Source of the DNA: Synechococcus sp. AG-679-C18 | Lineage (GTDB): Bacteria > Cyanobacteriota > Cyanobacteriia > PCC-6307 > Cyanobiaceae | Direction of reading: 5' to 3' | Assembly (NCBI GenBank): GCA_003210755.1 | Contig: QCUL01000004.1 | Span: 46,712-110,711 of the forward strand | Length of the DNA: 64,000 nt | In this document: positions 18,832-29,037 of the stretch, piece after piece | Layout: every line of letters starts with the position of its first letter | How positions within the stretch are numbered: position 1 is the first letter of the stretch | Made by a program: the position numbers and the translations under genes | The notes under the pieces: model-generated | Seen by the model: only the letters and a program-made list of their open reading frames with translations | What the model was told of the DNA's origin: nothing | The model's database searches: none

Positions 18832-19966
18832 GGCGGTCTCGACGACGGGCCAAATCTTGATCCACTAAATCGTGCTGATCGTCACTCAAATCAGATTCGA
18901 GATGACGATGGCGATTCATTGTGACCACTGTTGCGACAAGAATTGCAGTTGCCAGGCCAAGCCAAAGGAAACGCATTTCAACATTCGCCACGACCATGGC
19001 AATTGAAGCGAGCCACTGCGTAAACACATAGATCAAAAGGACTGTTCGTCGATGACTAAAACCAGCACGAAGAAGTCGGTGATGGAGATGGCGGCGATCG
19101 GGATAAAAAGGAGAATGGCCGTCACTCAAACGGCCCATAATCACCGCTGACATATCAGCTAATGGCAGTGAAAGAATCAACAATGGCAGCAACAAACTGA
19201 CCGTTGTCAATGCTTTTGCAGGCCCAACAATACTGATCGAGGCCAGGGTAAAACCAAGAAAATAAGATCCGCCATCACCCATGAAAATGCGAGCAGGGTT
19301 GAAGTTATGGCGTAAAAAACCAAGGCAGCTGCCTGCCAAGGCTGCAGCAAGGAAAGCAGCCGCTGGTTGATGAAGCGAAAAACTGACAGACACCAAACCA
19401 ACAGCTGCGATTCCTGCAACGCCAGCAGCTAGTCCATCAAGACCATCGAGCCAGTTGATCGCATTTGTAATCCCTACCAACCAGATCACAGTGGCCATCA
19501 AGCTGAGGCCATCCGGGAGCAGCAAGGCTTCGGAGCTGTTGGCTAACCAGGGAAGATCAATCGCTCCAATACGTACGCCCTGTGACCAAACAACAACTGA
19601 GACAGCGATCTGACCAGCCAGCCTTGGCCAGGGAGACAAGGCGAACAGATCGTCTGCAACACCAATAACAAAAAAACAAAGAGAGCCCGCAAGAGTGGTC
19701 CAGATGAGCTGGTCACGTGCGGGAGTCAACATGCCAAAACCGCCTACCCACCAGATCAACCCAAGAGACAGACAAAAACCAAGGACTAAAGCAATCCCGC
19801 CTAAGCGGACCATCGGGGTGGAATGCTGTTTGCGGGAATCGGGCTCGTCAGTGAGGCCCAATCTCAAGCCAAGTCGAAGGACTTGAGGTACGACAAGAGT
19901 TGTAATGACAGCTGCAACCACAAGACTCGCCGTAGCGACTGCGAGTGGATTGCTCGCGAAAGTCAC
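18824..19966 (-). CDS. WecA-type UDP-sugar:undecaprenyl-phosphate sugar-1-phosphate transferase
   Basis: A 380-residue polytopic membrane enzyme of the MraY/WecA family, with about ten membrane segments. Cytoplasmic-loop motifs are present: [38 protein letters not shown] and the WecA-type basic His motif [14 protein letters not shown]. It should transfer GlcNAc-1-phosphate or a similar sugar phosphate to the lipid carrier, starting surface polysaccharide. A WecG/TagA-type transferase, often the next step, lies at 35 kb. Residues after about 350 form a charged tail. The stop overlaps cinA by 8 bases. Confidence 0.88.
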   Translation of the reverse strand: MTFASNPLAVATASLVVAAVITTLVVPQVLRLGLRLGLTDEPDSRKQHSTPMVRLGGIALVLGFCLSLGLIWWVGGFGMLTPARDQLIWTTLAGSLCFFVIGVADDLFALSPWPRLAGQIAVSVVVWSQGVRIGAIDLPWLANSSEALLLPDGLSLMATVIWLVGITNAINWLDGLDGLAAGVAGIAAVGLVSVSFSLHQPAAAFLAAALAGSCLGFLRHNFNPARIFMGDGGSYFLGFTLASISIVGPAKALTTVSLLLPLLILSLPLADMSAVIMGRLSDGHSPFYPDRRHLHHRLLRAGFSHRRTVLLIYVFTQWLASIAMVVANVEMRFLWLGLATAILVATVVTMNRHRHLESDLSDDQHDLVDQDLARRRDRRG

Positions 19967-20054
19967 AAAAAGCTCCAGTGAACAGCGACCCAGATGAAGA
20001 GTTTCTCTGTAATTTTAGGTAGAAAAAGAATGAAAGGCACAGGCTCTAAAGGAC

Positions 20055-21344
20055 TCAAGCGAGAGCCGGTTCCATTGCAGCTGCGTAAAGCGGAAACCTC
20101 TTGCAAAGGTCACTCACGCGCTCCAAACAACGCCGCTGAGTGGCGTCGTCTTCAGGATTGTGAAGACGATCGGCAATCACATCTGCCACTTCTCGAAAGG
20201 CCTTCTCATCGAAGCCACGAGTAGTGAGCGCAGCCGTTCCCAAGCGCAGCCCACTCGTTACAAAAGGAGACTCAGGATCAAATGGAACGGTGTTTTTGTT
20301 GGCCGTGATGTGAACATCACTCACCAAAAGATCAGCGACCTTGCCTGTCATACCGATGCTGCGCAGATCGAGAAGCACCACGTGGTTGTCGGTGCCCCCA
20401 CTCACCACATCGACACCACGCTCCTGAAGACGAGTCGCAAGAGCCTTAGCGTTGGCAACAACATGACGGCTGTAATCCTTGAAATCGGGTTGCAACGCTT
20501 CGCCGAATGCCACGGCTTTGGCGGCAATGACGTGCTCTAGCGGTCCCCCTTGGGTACCAGGGAAAACTGCCTTATCAAAACGTCGAGCAAACTCTGCATC
20601 TCTGCAAAGGATTAAACCACCACGAGGGCCACGAAGTGTTTTGTGAGTAGTGGTGGTGACGACGTCACAGTGAGGCACAGGGCTGACATGGACACCAGCA
20701 GCCACTAAACCAGCGATATGGGCCATATCAGCCAGGAGGTACGCACCAACTTCATCGGCAATGGCACGGAAAGCAGCAAAATCAATGGATCGTGGGTAGG
20801 CCGAATATCCACAGATAATGAGCTTTGGTTTGTGCTCTAAAGCCAGTTTTCGAATGGCCTCCATATCGAGGCGCTGAGTCTCCTTATCAACGCCGTACTG
20901 GACGACGTTGAACCACTTGCCACTGACATTCACGGGTGAGCCATGGGTGAGGTGCCCACCGTGGCTGAGGTCCATCCCAAGGATCGTGTCACCTGGCTGA
21001 AGCAAGGCAAGAAACACCGCAAAATTCGCTTGAGCGCCGCTGTGAGGCTGAACATTTGCCCAATCAGCACCAAAAAGTTGTTTGGCCCTTGTAATCGCCA
21101 GTTCTTCGATGGCATCGACGTGCTCGCAACCGCCGTAATAGCGTTTATGGGGCAAGCCTTCGGCATATTTATTCGTCAGGACAGACCCCTGCGCTTCCAT
21201 GACAGCTCTGGAAGTGAAGTTCTCAGAAGCAATCAGCTCAAGATGAGTCTCTTGTCGATTCTGCTCCTGCTCAATCAAACCAGCGATGGCAGGGTCAGCA
21301 GCCTGAAGACACGCATTAATCGGGGCTGCGGAGCGTTCTGACAT
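20055..21344 (-). CDS. glyA: Serine hydroxymethyltransferase
   Basis: Interconverts serine and glycine with tetrahydrofolate and depends on PLP. The PLP-binding Lys lies in [15 protein letters not shown]; the N-terminal [19 protein letters not shown] and [15 protein letters not shown] blocks are standard. ATG 21344 (MSERSAAPI, 429 residues) is preferred to an ATG three codons upstream. It lies just below tRNA-Arg on the same strand, separated from it by a terminator. Confidence 0.97.
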   Translation of the reverse strand: MSERSAAPINACLQAADPAIAGLIEQEQNRQETHLELIASENFTSRAVMEAQGSVLTNKYAEGLPHKRYYGGCEHVDAIEELAITRAKQLFGADWANVQPHSGAQANFAVFLALLQPGDTILGMDLSHGGHLTHGSPVNVSGKWFNVVQYGVDKETQRLDMEAIRKLALEHKPKLIICGYSAYPRSIDFAAFRAIADEVGAYLLADMAHIAGLVAAGVHVSPVPHCDVVTTTTHKTLRGPRGGLILCRDAEFARRFDKAVFPGTQGGPLEHVIAAKAVAFGEALQPDFKDYSRHVVANAKALATRLQERGVDVVSGGTDNHVVLLDLRSIGMTGKVADLLVSDVHITANKNTVPFDPESPFVTSGLRLGTAALTTRGFDEKAFREVADVIADRLHNPEDDATQRRCLERVSDLCKRFPLYAAAMEPALA

Positions 21345-21404
21345 GCGTTTCAAATATCAATGTATGAATCGTAGGGAAAAGGTCTCGAGGGATCAGTAAC
21401 AACC

Positions 21405-21431
21405 AAAAAAAAACTGCCTTTTGGGCAGTTT
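21405..21431 (-). terminator. Rho-independent terminator below tRNA-Arg
   Basis: Read on the minus strand, AAACTGCC and GGCAGTTT form an 8-bp stem around a short CAAAA-type loop, followed by a run of T. It begins a few bases after the tRNA 3' end and separates the tRNA from glyA. Confidence 0.85.
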
Positions 21432-21436
21432 GATAA

Positions 21437-21510
21437 CGCGCCTGGAGAGATTCGAACTCCCGACCCTCTGATCCGTAGTCAGATGCTCTAATCCGCTGAG
21501 CTACAAGCGC
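21437..21510 (-). tRNA. tRNA-Arg (ACG)
   Basis: A 74-base cloverleaf on the minus strand. The acceptor stem GCGCTTG pairs with CAGGCGC (one G-U pair), the anticodon stem TCTGA/TCAGA encloses the anticodon ACG, and the T arm contains GTTCGAATC. No CCA is encoded. The anticodon ACG assigns arginine (CGN codons). Confidence 0.95.
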
Positions 21511-21601
21511 TTGAGAGACACCATCTGACCTTATCAAGGCACCCTTCGTCAACCAGAGCTCATCCGCAGGTCAAAATCAATGAAGTTATGTGCGCTATTC
21601 C

Positions 21602-21856
21602 ATGCCGCTTCGCTGGTACGGACCCGCCGATCCAAGCAATGCCACCTATCGGCACTTCAGTCGGGTGGTCAATCTCTGCCTCCATGCCATGGGATTTGCC
21701 GCTTTTAACAGCGGCCTTTGGTTTATTCAGCAGATACGCCATCCCTGGGGTCATCTGGCCTTGTGGACTGAAGCCTGGCTTGTTTTGCTTATTGTTCACT
21801 TGTTAATCGTGATCAGGCTGCGGCCTGGTAGAGAAACTGACAGTGCTGAAAGCTGA
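21602..21856 (+). CDS. Small conserved two-helix membrane protein
   Basis: An 84-residue protein from ATG 21602 (MPLRWYGPADP), with an upstream start at 21590 also possible. It has two predicted membrane segments (about residues 25-46 and 55-74) and a charged tail. I recognise the N-terminal pattern as conserved among marine picocyanobacteria but know no function. A minus-strand frame covering the same bases has no supporting features and is treated as a shadow. Confidence 0.6.
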   Translation: MPLRWYGPADPSNATYRHFSRVVNLCLHAMGFAAFNSGLWFIQQIRHPWGHLALWTEAWLVLLIVHLLIVIRLRPGRETDSAES

Positions 21857-21891
21857 GTCAGCATTAGCTCAGCCGTTCCGACCTTGCCACG

Positions 21892-22182
21892 ATGACTCTG
21901 GACTCAGCTGATCTACGCGCCTTGACCGCAACGTTGGCAGATCGTCTCTATCTGCAGGTAGCAGGGTGGCACTTGTACTTGAAGGATGCTGGCCTAGCCG
22001 AAGCCTTGGCGATTGAATGCAGCGCTCTGATCGACCAAGGTGCCGTAGTGGCCGCACGCCAATCACTCGAAGCTGTTCAAGTGCCCATCGGAGGAGGGAG
22101 CGCACGATTGCCGATGGCTCGTCTGTTGCCGTCCTCTCAACTTTCAGACCTCGAGGAGATTCTTGATGACTACTGCCGATAA
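21892..22182 (+). CDS. DUF3181 family protein
   Basis: A 96-residue soluble protein, mainly helical, matching the cyanobacterial DUF3181 family (LADRLYLQVAGWHLYLKDAG; C-terminal LSDLEEILDDYCR). Function is unknown. It lies 24 bases before the next gene on the same strand. Confidence 0.75.
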   Translation: MTLDSADLRALTATLADRLYLQVAGWHLYLKDAGLAEALAIECSALIDQGAVVAARQSLEAVQVPIGGGSARLPMARLLPSSQLSDLEEILDDYCR

Positions 22183-22206
22183 GGTTGAAAGGTTCTCGGA
22201 TGCGCC

Positions 22207-22470
22207 GTGCTGATCATCGAGGTAACCAATGCCCGCGATGTGGTCCGGCAACGGATCGGCCGCCTCGGCGAACGATTGATAGGGAAGGTTGTCGATCCCG
22301 AAGCCCAAGTCGAGAAAGCGCTCATCCAGGAAATGGAAACAGCCTTCCGCGACTTTGGAATTGAAGCGCGCATCCTCTCGGTACAAGGACCTCAGCTGGT
22401 TGGTCGGCAGCACCTTGAGCTACCGATCCAAGTGCGAGAGGATCGGGAGGTACGTCTCAGCGACGGATAA
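22207..22470 (+). CDS. Conserved hypothetical protein
   Basis: An 87-residue protein beginning at GTG 22207 (MLIIEVTNARDVVRQRIGRL), with no membrane segment or signal peptide. It looks like a compact alpha/beta domain and ends PIQVREDREVRLSDG. I do not recognise a function. The co-oriented position after the DUF3181 gene suggests an operon. The last 14 bases overlap the end of convergent murJ. Confidence 0.65.
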   Translation: MLIIEVTNARDVVRQRIGRLGERLIGKVVDPEAQVEKALIQEMETAFRDFGIEARILSVQGPQLVGRQHLELPIQVREDREVRLSDG

Positions 22471-24064
22471 AGCGACGGGTCAAGCTCTGACTGATCTCAC
22501 GAACCTCTTGAACAGCAAAAGCCTGTCCCAACACAATGAACAGAAGCAGCCCAAGTGACGCTGAAAGCCCTACTTGCAATAGACGCCCCGCAAGGTCAAC
22601 AGGCCAGTTGATTCCCTGACTCAATCCCCAAGCCACGATCCCAGCTCCAACGGCTGCAATTGCTAAACGCACACCGTCCAAGCCCCAACTTTTTAATGGC
22701 AGCACTCCTAGACGACGCTGAAGAGCTAGTAGAAGAGCGACACACGTCAGCAGATTGATTAATACCGTGGCCAGAACCAACCCAGCTGCACCGAAATTAA
22801 ATGGGAATTGAGGCCCCCAAGGCGTTGGGCCACCAACCAAGGCCCAGTCAAACAAAACGTTGAGGCCGATGCCCATGAGTGACAAGCGAAACGGTGTATT
22901 GCCATCTCCCAAGGCATAAAACACACGTACTAAAACGTCTCGGCCGAGATAGGCCGGCATCCCAATTCCGTAAGCCATCAACAAGCCTGTCACCAGCTGG
23001 ACTGCTCCTTGATCAAAGGCCCCCCGCTCGTACACCAGGGCCACAATTGGCGAAGCAAGCGCCAGGAATAACGCACCAAGGGGAAGCATCGACGCCGTTG
23101 ACAACATCAGTCCCTGACGGATGCGAGCCACCAGCTCAGGACGATCTTCTGGAGCCGTGAGTCGGGAAAAAGTTGGCAGAAGCGGAACCAACAAGGCGTT
23201 GGAGATCAATCCCAATGGCGTTTGAACCAAAAGATTGGCGTAGCCAAGCCCTGCTGCCGCTCCAAGGAGGCCCGACGCGAAAAACAAATCGGTGAACACA
23301 TTGATCTGCAGCATTCCCGAGGAGAGGGTGGCAGGACCCATTACCTGCCATACCTCTCTTACGCCGGGATGTCGCCAATCCCAAGCGAGACGCAACTGCA
23401 CCAACCCTTGCCGCATCAATGCGGGCAGCTGCAGAAGCCATTGCATTAAAGCCCCCACCAAAGTTGCTAGCGCTAACACCACACCACCCCAAAGAGCGAA
23501 AGCAGGTGTTGCAATAGCAGCGCCCACCTGCCACCAGAGAAGACCGATGCCCAGGATGAGTGCCAGGCTGGACATTAATGGTGAGATCGCAGGGATCCAG
23601 AACTCATCAGCCGCATTGAGTGATCCAAAACCGAGACCGATCAGACCAGCCAACAGAGCCATTGGAGCCATGACTTGCAGTTGCAACGCTGCGATGCGGT
23701 GCAACTCCGGACTGAGACCAGGCCCAACGACCGTGATCAATGGATCAGCTGCCACCACCAGAACCACTGTCACCACCAACAACAGGGCACTGACCATGGT
23801 GTTAAGTGTCGCCAAAATATGGGCACCTTCTTCGCGAGGACGACGGCTCAGAACGCTCACCATGGCGCTGTGGAAAGGGCCGTTGATTCCTCCCAACAGA
23901 ATCAAAAGAAATCCCGGAAGCACATAGGCGTAGTTGTAAGCGTCGTAAGCCGCACCCACCCCAAAGGCCGCTGCAATCACCAACTGACGAACAAGACCGC
24001 CAACTTTGCTCAGCAAAGTGCCATAGGTGACAACCAAAGCAATGCGCTTAAGAGATCTCGCCAT
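22457..24064 (-). CDS. murJ: Lipid II flippase MurJ
   Basis: A 535-residue MOP-superfamily membrane protein with about 13-14 membrane segments. It should flip lipid-linked peptidoglycan precursor across the inner membrane. Family blocks include KVGGLVRQLVIAAAFGVG, the FLLILLGGINGPFHSAMV region, and GYANLLVQTPLGLISNALLVPLLPTFSRL. Start MARSLKRIALV at 24064. Divergent from sfsA with about 57 bases between starts. Confidence 0.93.
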   Translation of the reverse strand: MARSLKRIALVVTYGTLLSKVGGLVRQLVIAAAFGVGAAYDAYNYAYVLPGFLLILLGGINGPFHSAMVSVLSRRPREEGAHILATLNTMVSALLLVVTVVLVVAADPLITVVGPGLSPELHRIAALQLQVMAPMALLAGLIGLGFGSLNAADEFWIPAISPLMSSLALILGIGLLWWQVGAAIATPAFALWGGVVLALATLVGALMQWLLQLPALMRQGLVQLRLAWDWRHPGVREVWQVMGPATLSSGMLQINVFTDLFFASGLLGAAAGLGYANLLVQTPLGLISNALLVPLLPTFSRLTAPEDRPELVARIRQGLMLSTASMLPLGALFLALASPIVALVYERGAFDQGAVQLVTGLLMAYGIGMPAYLGRDVLVRVFYALGDGNTPFRLSLMGIGLNVLFDWALVGGPTPWGPQFPFNFGAAGLVLATVLINLLTCVALLLALQRRLGVLPLKSWGLDGVRLAIAAVGAGIVAWGLSQGINWPVDLAGRLLQVGLSASLGLLLFIVLGQAFAVQEVREISQSLTRRFIRR

Positions 24065-24121
24065 TCGTTGTCTTTCGACAGCCCTTCTGATCGAGCATTC
24101 TCAGCCCTTTGCCAGGTCACC

Positions 24122-24919
24122 ATGGCAGTACATCAGCCAGCACCCATGACCGGCACGTCGGTACTTCAGTTTCCAGCTCTTACAGAGGGGGTGCTGCTGA
24201 AGCGCTACAAACGCTTTCTGGCTGATGTGGAGCTCAACGACGGTCAAATCGTGACTGTTCACTGCGCCAATACTGGACCGATGAAAGGCGTACTTCATCC
24301 TGGTGGGAGAGTCCGGGTGCGCCATGCTCCCTCCCCGAAGCGCAAGCTGGCCTGGACATGGGAACAAGCTGAAGTCCCAAGCAGCGACGGAACGATGTGC
24401 TGGGCTGGAATTAACACAGCCTTACCCAACAAACTGATCCGGGCTTTGATCGAAGTTGAGGGCCTTAAGGATCAGCTTGGCCCGATTAAAACCATCAGAG
24501 CCGAGGTGCCCTACGGGCTCAATCGCAGAAGTCGAATTGACCTTCTGCTCACACCAGACGACAGCGCTGAAGATCAACGGCTGATTTACATCGAAGTCAA
24601 AAACAGCACATGGAGTCAGGACAACCTCGCTCTCTTCCCCGACACCGTGACCGAACGGGGGCAAAAGCACTTGAAGGAACTCACTGCTCTCATTCCTGAT
24701 GCAAGGGGAGTCCTGATCCCGTGCCTAAGCCGTCCGGATGTCACAGCTTTCGCCCCTGGAGATAGCGCTGATCCCCGCTACGGAGAGCTTTTCAGAGAAG
24801 CTATGGCACAAGGGGTTGAAATTTTTCCTTGTTGTTTCAGCTTCGATAAGGATCAGATCACCTGGGAGGGCCTCAGGCAGGTGTTCCCACGACAGTATAA
24901 AGACTTATATCGTCATTAA
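24122..24919 (+). CDS. sfsA: SfsA family protein
   Basis: The protein contains the N-terminal OB-like region (LLKRYKRFLADVELNDGQ; VHCANTGPMKGVLHPGG) and the nuclease-like core (RIDLLLT; IYIEVKNSTW; FPDTVTERGQKHLKEL) of SfsA. SfsA binds DNA and has been linked to sugar fermentation genes in E. coli; the acidic residues suggest a nuclease-like fold. The start is ATG 24122 or ATG 24146. A longer upstream frame runs through murJ on the opposite strand and is not real. Confidence 0.93.
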   Translation: MAVHQPAPMTGTSVLQFPALTEGVLLKRYKRFLADVELNDGQIVTVHCANTGPMKGVLHPGGRVRVRHAPSPKRKLAWTWEQAEVPSSDGTMCWAGINTALPNKLIRALIEVEGLKDQLGPIKTIRAEVPYGLNRRSRIDLLLTPDDSAEDQRLIYIEVKNSTWSQDNLALFPDTVTERGQKHLKELTALIPDARGVLIPCLSRPDVTAFAPGDSADPRYGELFREAMAQGVEIFPCCFSFDKDQITWEGLRQVFPRQYKDLYRH

Positions 24920-24930
24920 TTGGGGATTTG

Positions 24931-24944
24931 GTAGCAACAGCGAC
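24931..24944 (+). promoter_or_regulatory. Possible NtcA site upstream of amt
   Basis: GTA-N8-GAC lies about 90 bases before the likely amt start and differs by one base from GTA-N8-TAC. An AT-rich TTTGATAG at 24970-24977 lies near where a -10 box would be expected, but spacing is not ideal. amt genes are classic NtcA targets, which makes the site plausible rather than proven. Confidence 0.35.
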
Positions 24945-25028
24945 TTGAAAAGTGTTCACCTACGAGCACTTTGATAGCGGAAACGAATGCTTTTTCGTCC
25001 AGCCCAAATTGCAGTCCTGCTTTTTTCC

Positions 25029-26501
25029 ATGACAACTGCTTACGAGTCGCCAAAGAGGCGACAAAAATCGCGCCTCCAGAACGCGAGTCTTATGGAGGGC
25101 CCGATGCTCCTCCTTCAAAGCATTCGAGGCTTGAAAACCAATCGTTCGCTCATCTGGCTGGGATGTGTCCCACTTGCACTGTTCGGACTAGGCCTTTTCA
25201 ATCTCTCGGCTCATGCCGCAGAGATGCCCGAACTCAATGCAGCCTTTCTGGCCAATAACCTCTGGCTTCTCGTTGCCACGATCCTGGTGATCTTCATGAA
25301 CGCCGGTTTCGCCATGGTGGAAGCTGGCATGTGTCGCCAGAAAAATGCAGTCAATATTCTCGCTAAGAATCTTTTTGTTTTTGCACTCGCAGTTACTGCT
25401 TATTGGTTTGTTGGCTACTCATTGATGTATGGGAACGCGATAGCGGCAGGATGGCTTTATTTCAACGGATTATTTTTTGATCCGGCTGTTAGTCCCGAAC
25501 TAATTTCGGAAGCAGGTCTTGTCCCAAGCGTCGATTTCTTGTTTCAGGCAGCCTTTGCTGGAACTGCAGCAACAATCGTTTCTGGCCTCGTAGCTGAGCG
25601 CGTGAAATTCGGCGAATTTGTCGTTTTTGCTCTCGTGCTCACCGCTTTCATCTACCCCATTGCAGGTAGTTGGGAATGGAATGGTGGTTGGTTGAATTCT
25701 GTTGGTGATAAAGAATTCATTGACTTTGCGGGATCGTCAATCGTTCACTCTGTTGGAGCCTGGGCAGGCCTTGTTGGCGCCATGCTTCTTGGCCCACGTA
25801 TTGGCAAGTTCATTGATGGTAAGCCTCAGGCTATTCCTGGTCACAATATGGCGATTGCCACTCTTGGTGCACTGATCCTTTGGATCGGTTGGTACGGATT
25901 CAACCCCGGATCTCAACTGGCCATGGACCAGTGGGTGCCTTACGTAGCGGTAACCACCACCTTGGCTGCTGCTGGTGGTGCAATCGGGGCCACTGTGATT
26001 TCGACCATGACATCAGGGAAGCCTGATCTGACCATGATCATCAATGGCATTCTTGCTGGCTTGGTCAGCATTACGGCCGGTTGCGGCAACCTCACATTGG
26101 TTGGATCTTGGATAGCTGGTCTCATCGGTGGAATCATCGTCGTATTTTCTGTCTCAGCACTTGATTCCTCAGGTATTGACGATCCCGTCGGAGCGTTCTC
26201 CGTTCATGGTGTTTGTGGTATCTGGGGAACCTTGGTTGTTGGTCTTTGGGGTTACGACATCCAAGGCGACGGTTCTCCACTCGGTTTATTAGTTGGTGGT
26301 GGCATCAGTCAGTTGGGAATCCAAGCGTTGGGATGTGCGGCCTACGCCATTTGGACGATCGTGACCTGCTGGATTGCCTGGTCTGTCATCGGTGGTTTAT
26401 TCGGAGGAATCCGAGTCACCGAGAAGGAGGAAATTGAAGGCCTTGACATTGGTGAGCACGGTATGGAGGCCTACCCAGACTTCGTTTCATCGGGTAATTA
26501 A
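25029..26501 (+). CDS. amt: Ammonium transporter Amt
   Basis: An Amt/Mep/Rh-family channel for ammonium with 11 membrane segments after a predicted signal sequence ending near HAAEMPEL. Signatures include MVEAGMCRQKNAVNIL and the two pore histidines in SSIVHSVGAWAGLVGAML and FSVHGVCGIWGTLVVG. The start is uncertain: ATG 25029 is listed, and ATG 25092 (MEGPMLLLQSI) gives a shorter leader before the signal sequence. It is followed by a strong terminator, so it is probably monocistronic. Confidence 0.95.
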   Translation: MTTAYESPKRRQKSRLQNASLMEGPMLLLQSIRGLKTNRSLIWLGCVPLALFGLGLFNLSAHAAEMPELNAAFLANNLWLLVATILVIFMNAGFAMVEAGMCRQKNAVNILAKNLFVFALAVTAYWFVGYSLMYGNAIAAGWLYFNGLFFDPAVSPELISEAGLVPSVDFLFQAAFAGTAATIVSGLVAERVKFGEFVVFALVLTAFIYPIAGSWEWNGGWLNSVGDKEFIDFAGSSIVHSVGAWAGLVGAMLLGPRIGKFIDGKPQAIPGHNMAIATLGALILWIGWYGFNPGSQLAMDQWVPYVAVTTTLAAAGGAIGATVISTMTSGKPDLTMIINGILAGLVSITAGCGNLTLVGSWIAGLIGGIIVVFSVSALDSSGIDDPVGAFSVHGVCGIWGTLVVGLWGYDIQGDGSPLGLLVGGGISQLGIQALGCAAYAIWTIVTCWIAWSVIGGLFGGIRVTEKEEIEGLDIGEHGMEAYPDFVSSGN

Positions 26502-26536
26502 CCCCCCTTTAGTTCAAACCATTTGGTTTGTTCTCT

Positions 26537-26566
26537 ACCCTGGCTCAAGTTGGGCCAGGGTTTTTT
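26537..26566 (+). terminator. Rho-independent terminator of amt
   Basis: CCCTGGC and GCCAGGG form a 7-bp stem around a 9-base loop, followed by TTTTTT. It lies about 36 bases after the amt stop codon and before ispH. Confidence 0.9.
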
Positions 26567-26632
26567 ATGGGAATCCTCGAACTGTCGCTAGTGCCAGGCA
26601 GCCCATAGAGTCACTTCACAGCCAGAACAGAT

Positions 26633-27829
26633 ATGGATACTCACGCCTTCAAACGATCGCTTCATCACTCCGATCGCTACAACCGGCGAGGGTTTGGTCG
26701 CGCCGAAGAGGTGGCAGGCAGCCTTGAGCAGGCTTACCAAAGCAGCCTTATTGGTTCGATTCGAGATAACGGATATCGAATGATGCATGGGCGCTTACAA
26801 GTTCGCCTAGCCGAAGCATTTGGATTCTGCTGGGGTGTTGAGAGGGCGGTGGCTATGGCCTATGAAACACGCCGTCACTACCCGCAAGAGCGAATTTGGA
26901 TCACCAACGAAATCATTCATAACCCCTCCGTTAACGACCACTTGCGTGAGATGGACGTGTTATTCATCTCCGTTGAGGATGGAGTTAAAGACTTCTCTGG
27001 AGTGGCCTACGGCGACGTTGTAATTCTTCCTGCCTTTGGTGCCACCGTTCAGGAAATGCAACTTCTAAACGAGCGTGGTTGTCACATTGTTGACACCACT
27101 TGTCCTTGGGTCTCAAAGGTTTGGACCACGGTTGAAAAACACAAAAAACAATCCTTCACTTCCATCATTCACGGCAAGGTCCAACATGAGGAGACTCTTG
27201 CAACGAGTTCGTTCGCTGGAACCTATCTGGTGGTTCTTGACCTAGAAGAAGCTCGGCTCGTTGCTGAATACATTCTCGGAAACGGCAATCGTGAAACTTT
27301 CATGGATCGATTCTCCAAAGCCTCTTCACCCGGATTTGACCCAGATCGTGATCTCGAGCATCTGGGGGTGGCGAATCAAACCACCATGCTCAAAAGCGAG
27401 ACTGAAGAAATTGGCCGTTTGTTCGAGCGCACCATGCTGAGCAAATACGGGCCCAAAGATCTCAATGATCATTTTGCAGCTTTTAACACGATCTGTGATG
27501 CCACCCAGGAGAGACAAGACGCCATGTTTTCTCTCGTCGACGAGCCTGTAGACCTCATGGTGGTGATCGGGGGTTACAACTCCTCGAATACAACGCACCT
27601 ACAAGAAATTGCAGTCAGCCGTGGCATCCGGTCCTTTCATATCGACACCCCGGAACGAATCCACCCCGACAACTGCATTGAGCACAAACCCCTTGGTGAG
27701 GACCTCACCAGCGAGGCCTCTTTTCTTCCAAGTGGACCAGTCACCGTGGGAATCACCTCCGGAGCCTCTACTCCGGATCGGGTTGTAGAGCATGTCATCC
27801 AGAGACTGATCGCCTTGAGCGAAAACTGA
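26633..27829 (+). CDS. ispH: 4-hydroxy-3-methylbut-2-enyl diphosphate reductase
   Basis: The last enzyme of the MEP isoprenoid pathway, making IPP and DMAPP. The three [4Fe-4S] cysteines lie in [22 protein letters not shown] and [11 protein letters not shown]. At 398 residues it is the long cyanobacterial/plastid type, with an N-terminal extension before the first cysteine block (about residue 66) and an insert around residues 220-260. Confidence 0.96.
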   Translation: MDTHAFKRSLHHSDRYNRRGFGRAEEVAGSLEQAYQSSLIGSIRDNGYRMMHGRLQVRLAEAFGFCWGVERAVAMAYETRRHYPQERIWITNEIIHNPSVNDHLREMDVLFISVEDGVKDFSGVAYGDVVILPAFGATVQEMQLLNERGCHIVDTTCPWVSKVWTTVEKHKKQSFTSIIHGKVQHEETLATSSFAGTYLVVLDLEEARLVAEYILGNGNRETFMDRFSKASSPGFDPDRDLEHLGVANQTTMLKSETEEIGRLFERTMLSKYGPKDLNDHFAAFNTICDATQERQDAMFSLVDEPVDLMVVIGGYNSSNTTHLQEIAVSRGIRSFHIDTPERIHPDNCIEHKPLGEDLTSEASFLPSGPVTVGITSGASTPDRVVEHVIQRLIALSEN

Positions 27830-27887
27830 GCCCAGTTCCCTTTACATTGGTTCATAATTAAACCTCTCCATTTGGAGACCTGCATAC

Positions 27888-28514
27888 GTGCTGCTCTTGT
27901 CGAGACCGTTAACTGACACACTGCGCGGTTGCGAAAACCGTCAAGTTCGCTGTTATCGCAGTCAGTTTCGCGATCGCATGGAAATGCGCGCTGACTTTCA
28001 AACCGTGGGTTCTTATCTCGATCGTCACGAAGGCTGGTTTCGACGTTGTGCAGCCCCTATGGACGCCACGCCAATCGATGCACAGGCCTATGCCCTGACG
28101 CTTGGGCGATTTGGCAATTTTGGCTTTGAAGTCGAACCAACCATCGGCTTACGGCTCTTGCCGCAGAATGCCGGTAATTATGCAATTACAACTGTTCCTC
28201 TGAACGAACAAGATCCCGCTTTAGCTGATCTCTATGACGTTGATTTCCAAGCCAATCTGTACCTAGAAACGGATGACTCAGGCGAACTTAGTAAAGATCT
28301 CACAGCAGTGAGCTGGGATCTAAATCTCGCTGTCTGGATTCATCTCCCAAAAATGATCACTCTTCTGCCAGATGGGCTTGTTCAGTCCAGTGGCGACCAT
28401 CTACTTCGCCAAATAGTCCGCCAAATCTCCAGACGCCTGACATGGAAAGTACAGGAAGATTTTCATACAAGCCACGGAATAAGCTGCCCGCCAAGAAGGA
28501 AAGCAGCTTTTTGA
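27888..28514 (+). CDS. DUF1997 family protein
   Basis: A 208-residue protein with the cyanobacterial DUF1997 pattern: an N-terminal YLDRHEGWFRRC, a central beta-rich region (VEPTIGLRLLPQ) and the end block LLPDGLVQSSGDHLLRQIV. Function is unknown. The start is uncertain; GTG 27888 is listed and ATG 27978 is possible. The C-terminal run after VQEDFHTSHGISCPP is basic. Confidence 0.75.
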   Translation: MLLLSRPLTDTLRGCENRQVRCYRSQFRDRMEMRADFQTVGSYLDRHEGWFRRCAAPMDATPIDAQAYALTLGRFGNFGFEVEPTIGLRLLPQNAGNYAITTVPLNEQDPALADLYDVDFQANLYLETDDSGELSKDLTAVSWDLNLAVWIHLPKMITLLPDGLVQSSGDHLLRQIVRQISRRLTWKVQEDFHTSHGISCPPRRKAAF

Positions 28515-28525
28515 TCTCAATCAGC

Positions 28526-28987
28526 TCAGCGGTTTACCCAGATTTTATTGACAATCTCCATCCCGCTGAATGCTTGCCAAAGAAACAGAGTCAGCATTCC
28601 CATGTTCAGCCCAACGTGGGCTTTCCTGGCAATGACATTGCCCTGCTGCATAAACGGCGCTAGCGCTGCTGCAATCGCAATCATTCCTGTCATCACCAAG
28701 CCAACAAGTAAATGCGGGCCCACAAATAACTTGCCGTTGTTGATGTAGGTCACGGCCATACCACCAATCATTCCAGTCACCATCACCGCGAGAAGCAGGC
28801 TTCCCCAGCGGTAATGACGCTGAGCAAACTTTCCTGGAATCAAAGCCTTGCGTTGCTCAGCAGTGCCTGTCCGAACCTTCTTGGCTTTGATTCCAAGAAA
28901 CATCGAGTATCCACCTGCTGCTAAGAGCCCCCACATCATCAGCGGGTGCAAGAAGTTCGCAGCGAACGGGAGAGCTGGCAGGTTCAT
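28526..28987 (-). CDS. DUF4079 family membrane protein
   Basis: A 153-residue protein with four predicted membrane helices (about residues 8-30, 58-80, 88-112 and 124-146). Conserved histidines lie near helix ends (FLHPLMMWG, QRHYRWGS, VGPHLLVGL, RKAHVGLNMG), a pattern seen in small membrane cytochrome-like proteins. It matches cyanobacterial DUF4079. The histidines could bind heme, but that is inference. Confidence 0.78.
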   Translation of the reverse strand: MNLPALPFAANFLHPLMMWGLLAAGGYSMFLGIKAKKVRTGTAEQRKALIPGKFAQRHYRWGSLLLAVMVTGMIGGMAVTYINNGKLFVGPHLLVGLVMTGMIAIAAALAPFMQQGNVIARKAHVGLNMGMLTLFLWQAFSGMEIVNKIWVNR

Positions 28988-29037
28988 AGGTCAGTTACTC
29001 GGTTGGACGGGTGAGGCGAGAGTAGGAGCTCGAGCTC

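Noticed and set aside
21560..21799. 79-codon minus-strand frame near tRNA-Arg
   Set aside because: It overlaps the better supported plus-strand two-helix protein gene and shows no recognisable pattern.
23675..24121. Upstream extension of the sfsA frame
   Set aside because: It runs antisense through murJ and has no SfsA similarity; the conserved protein begins at 24122 or 24146.
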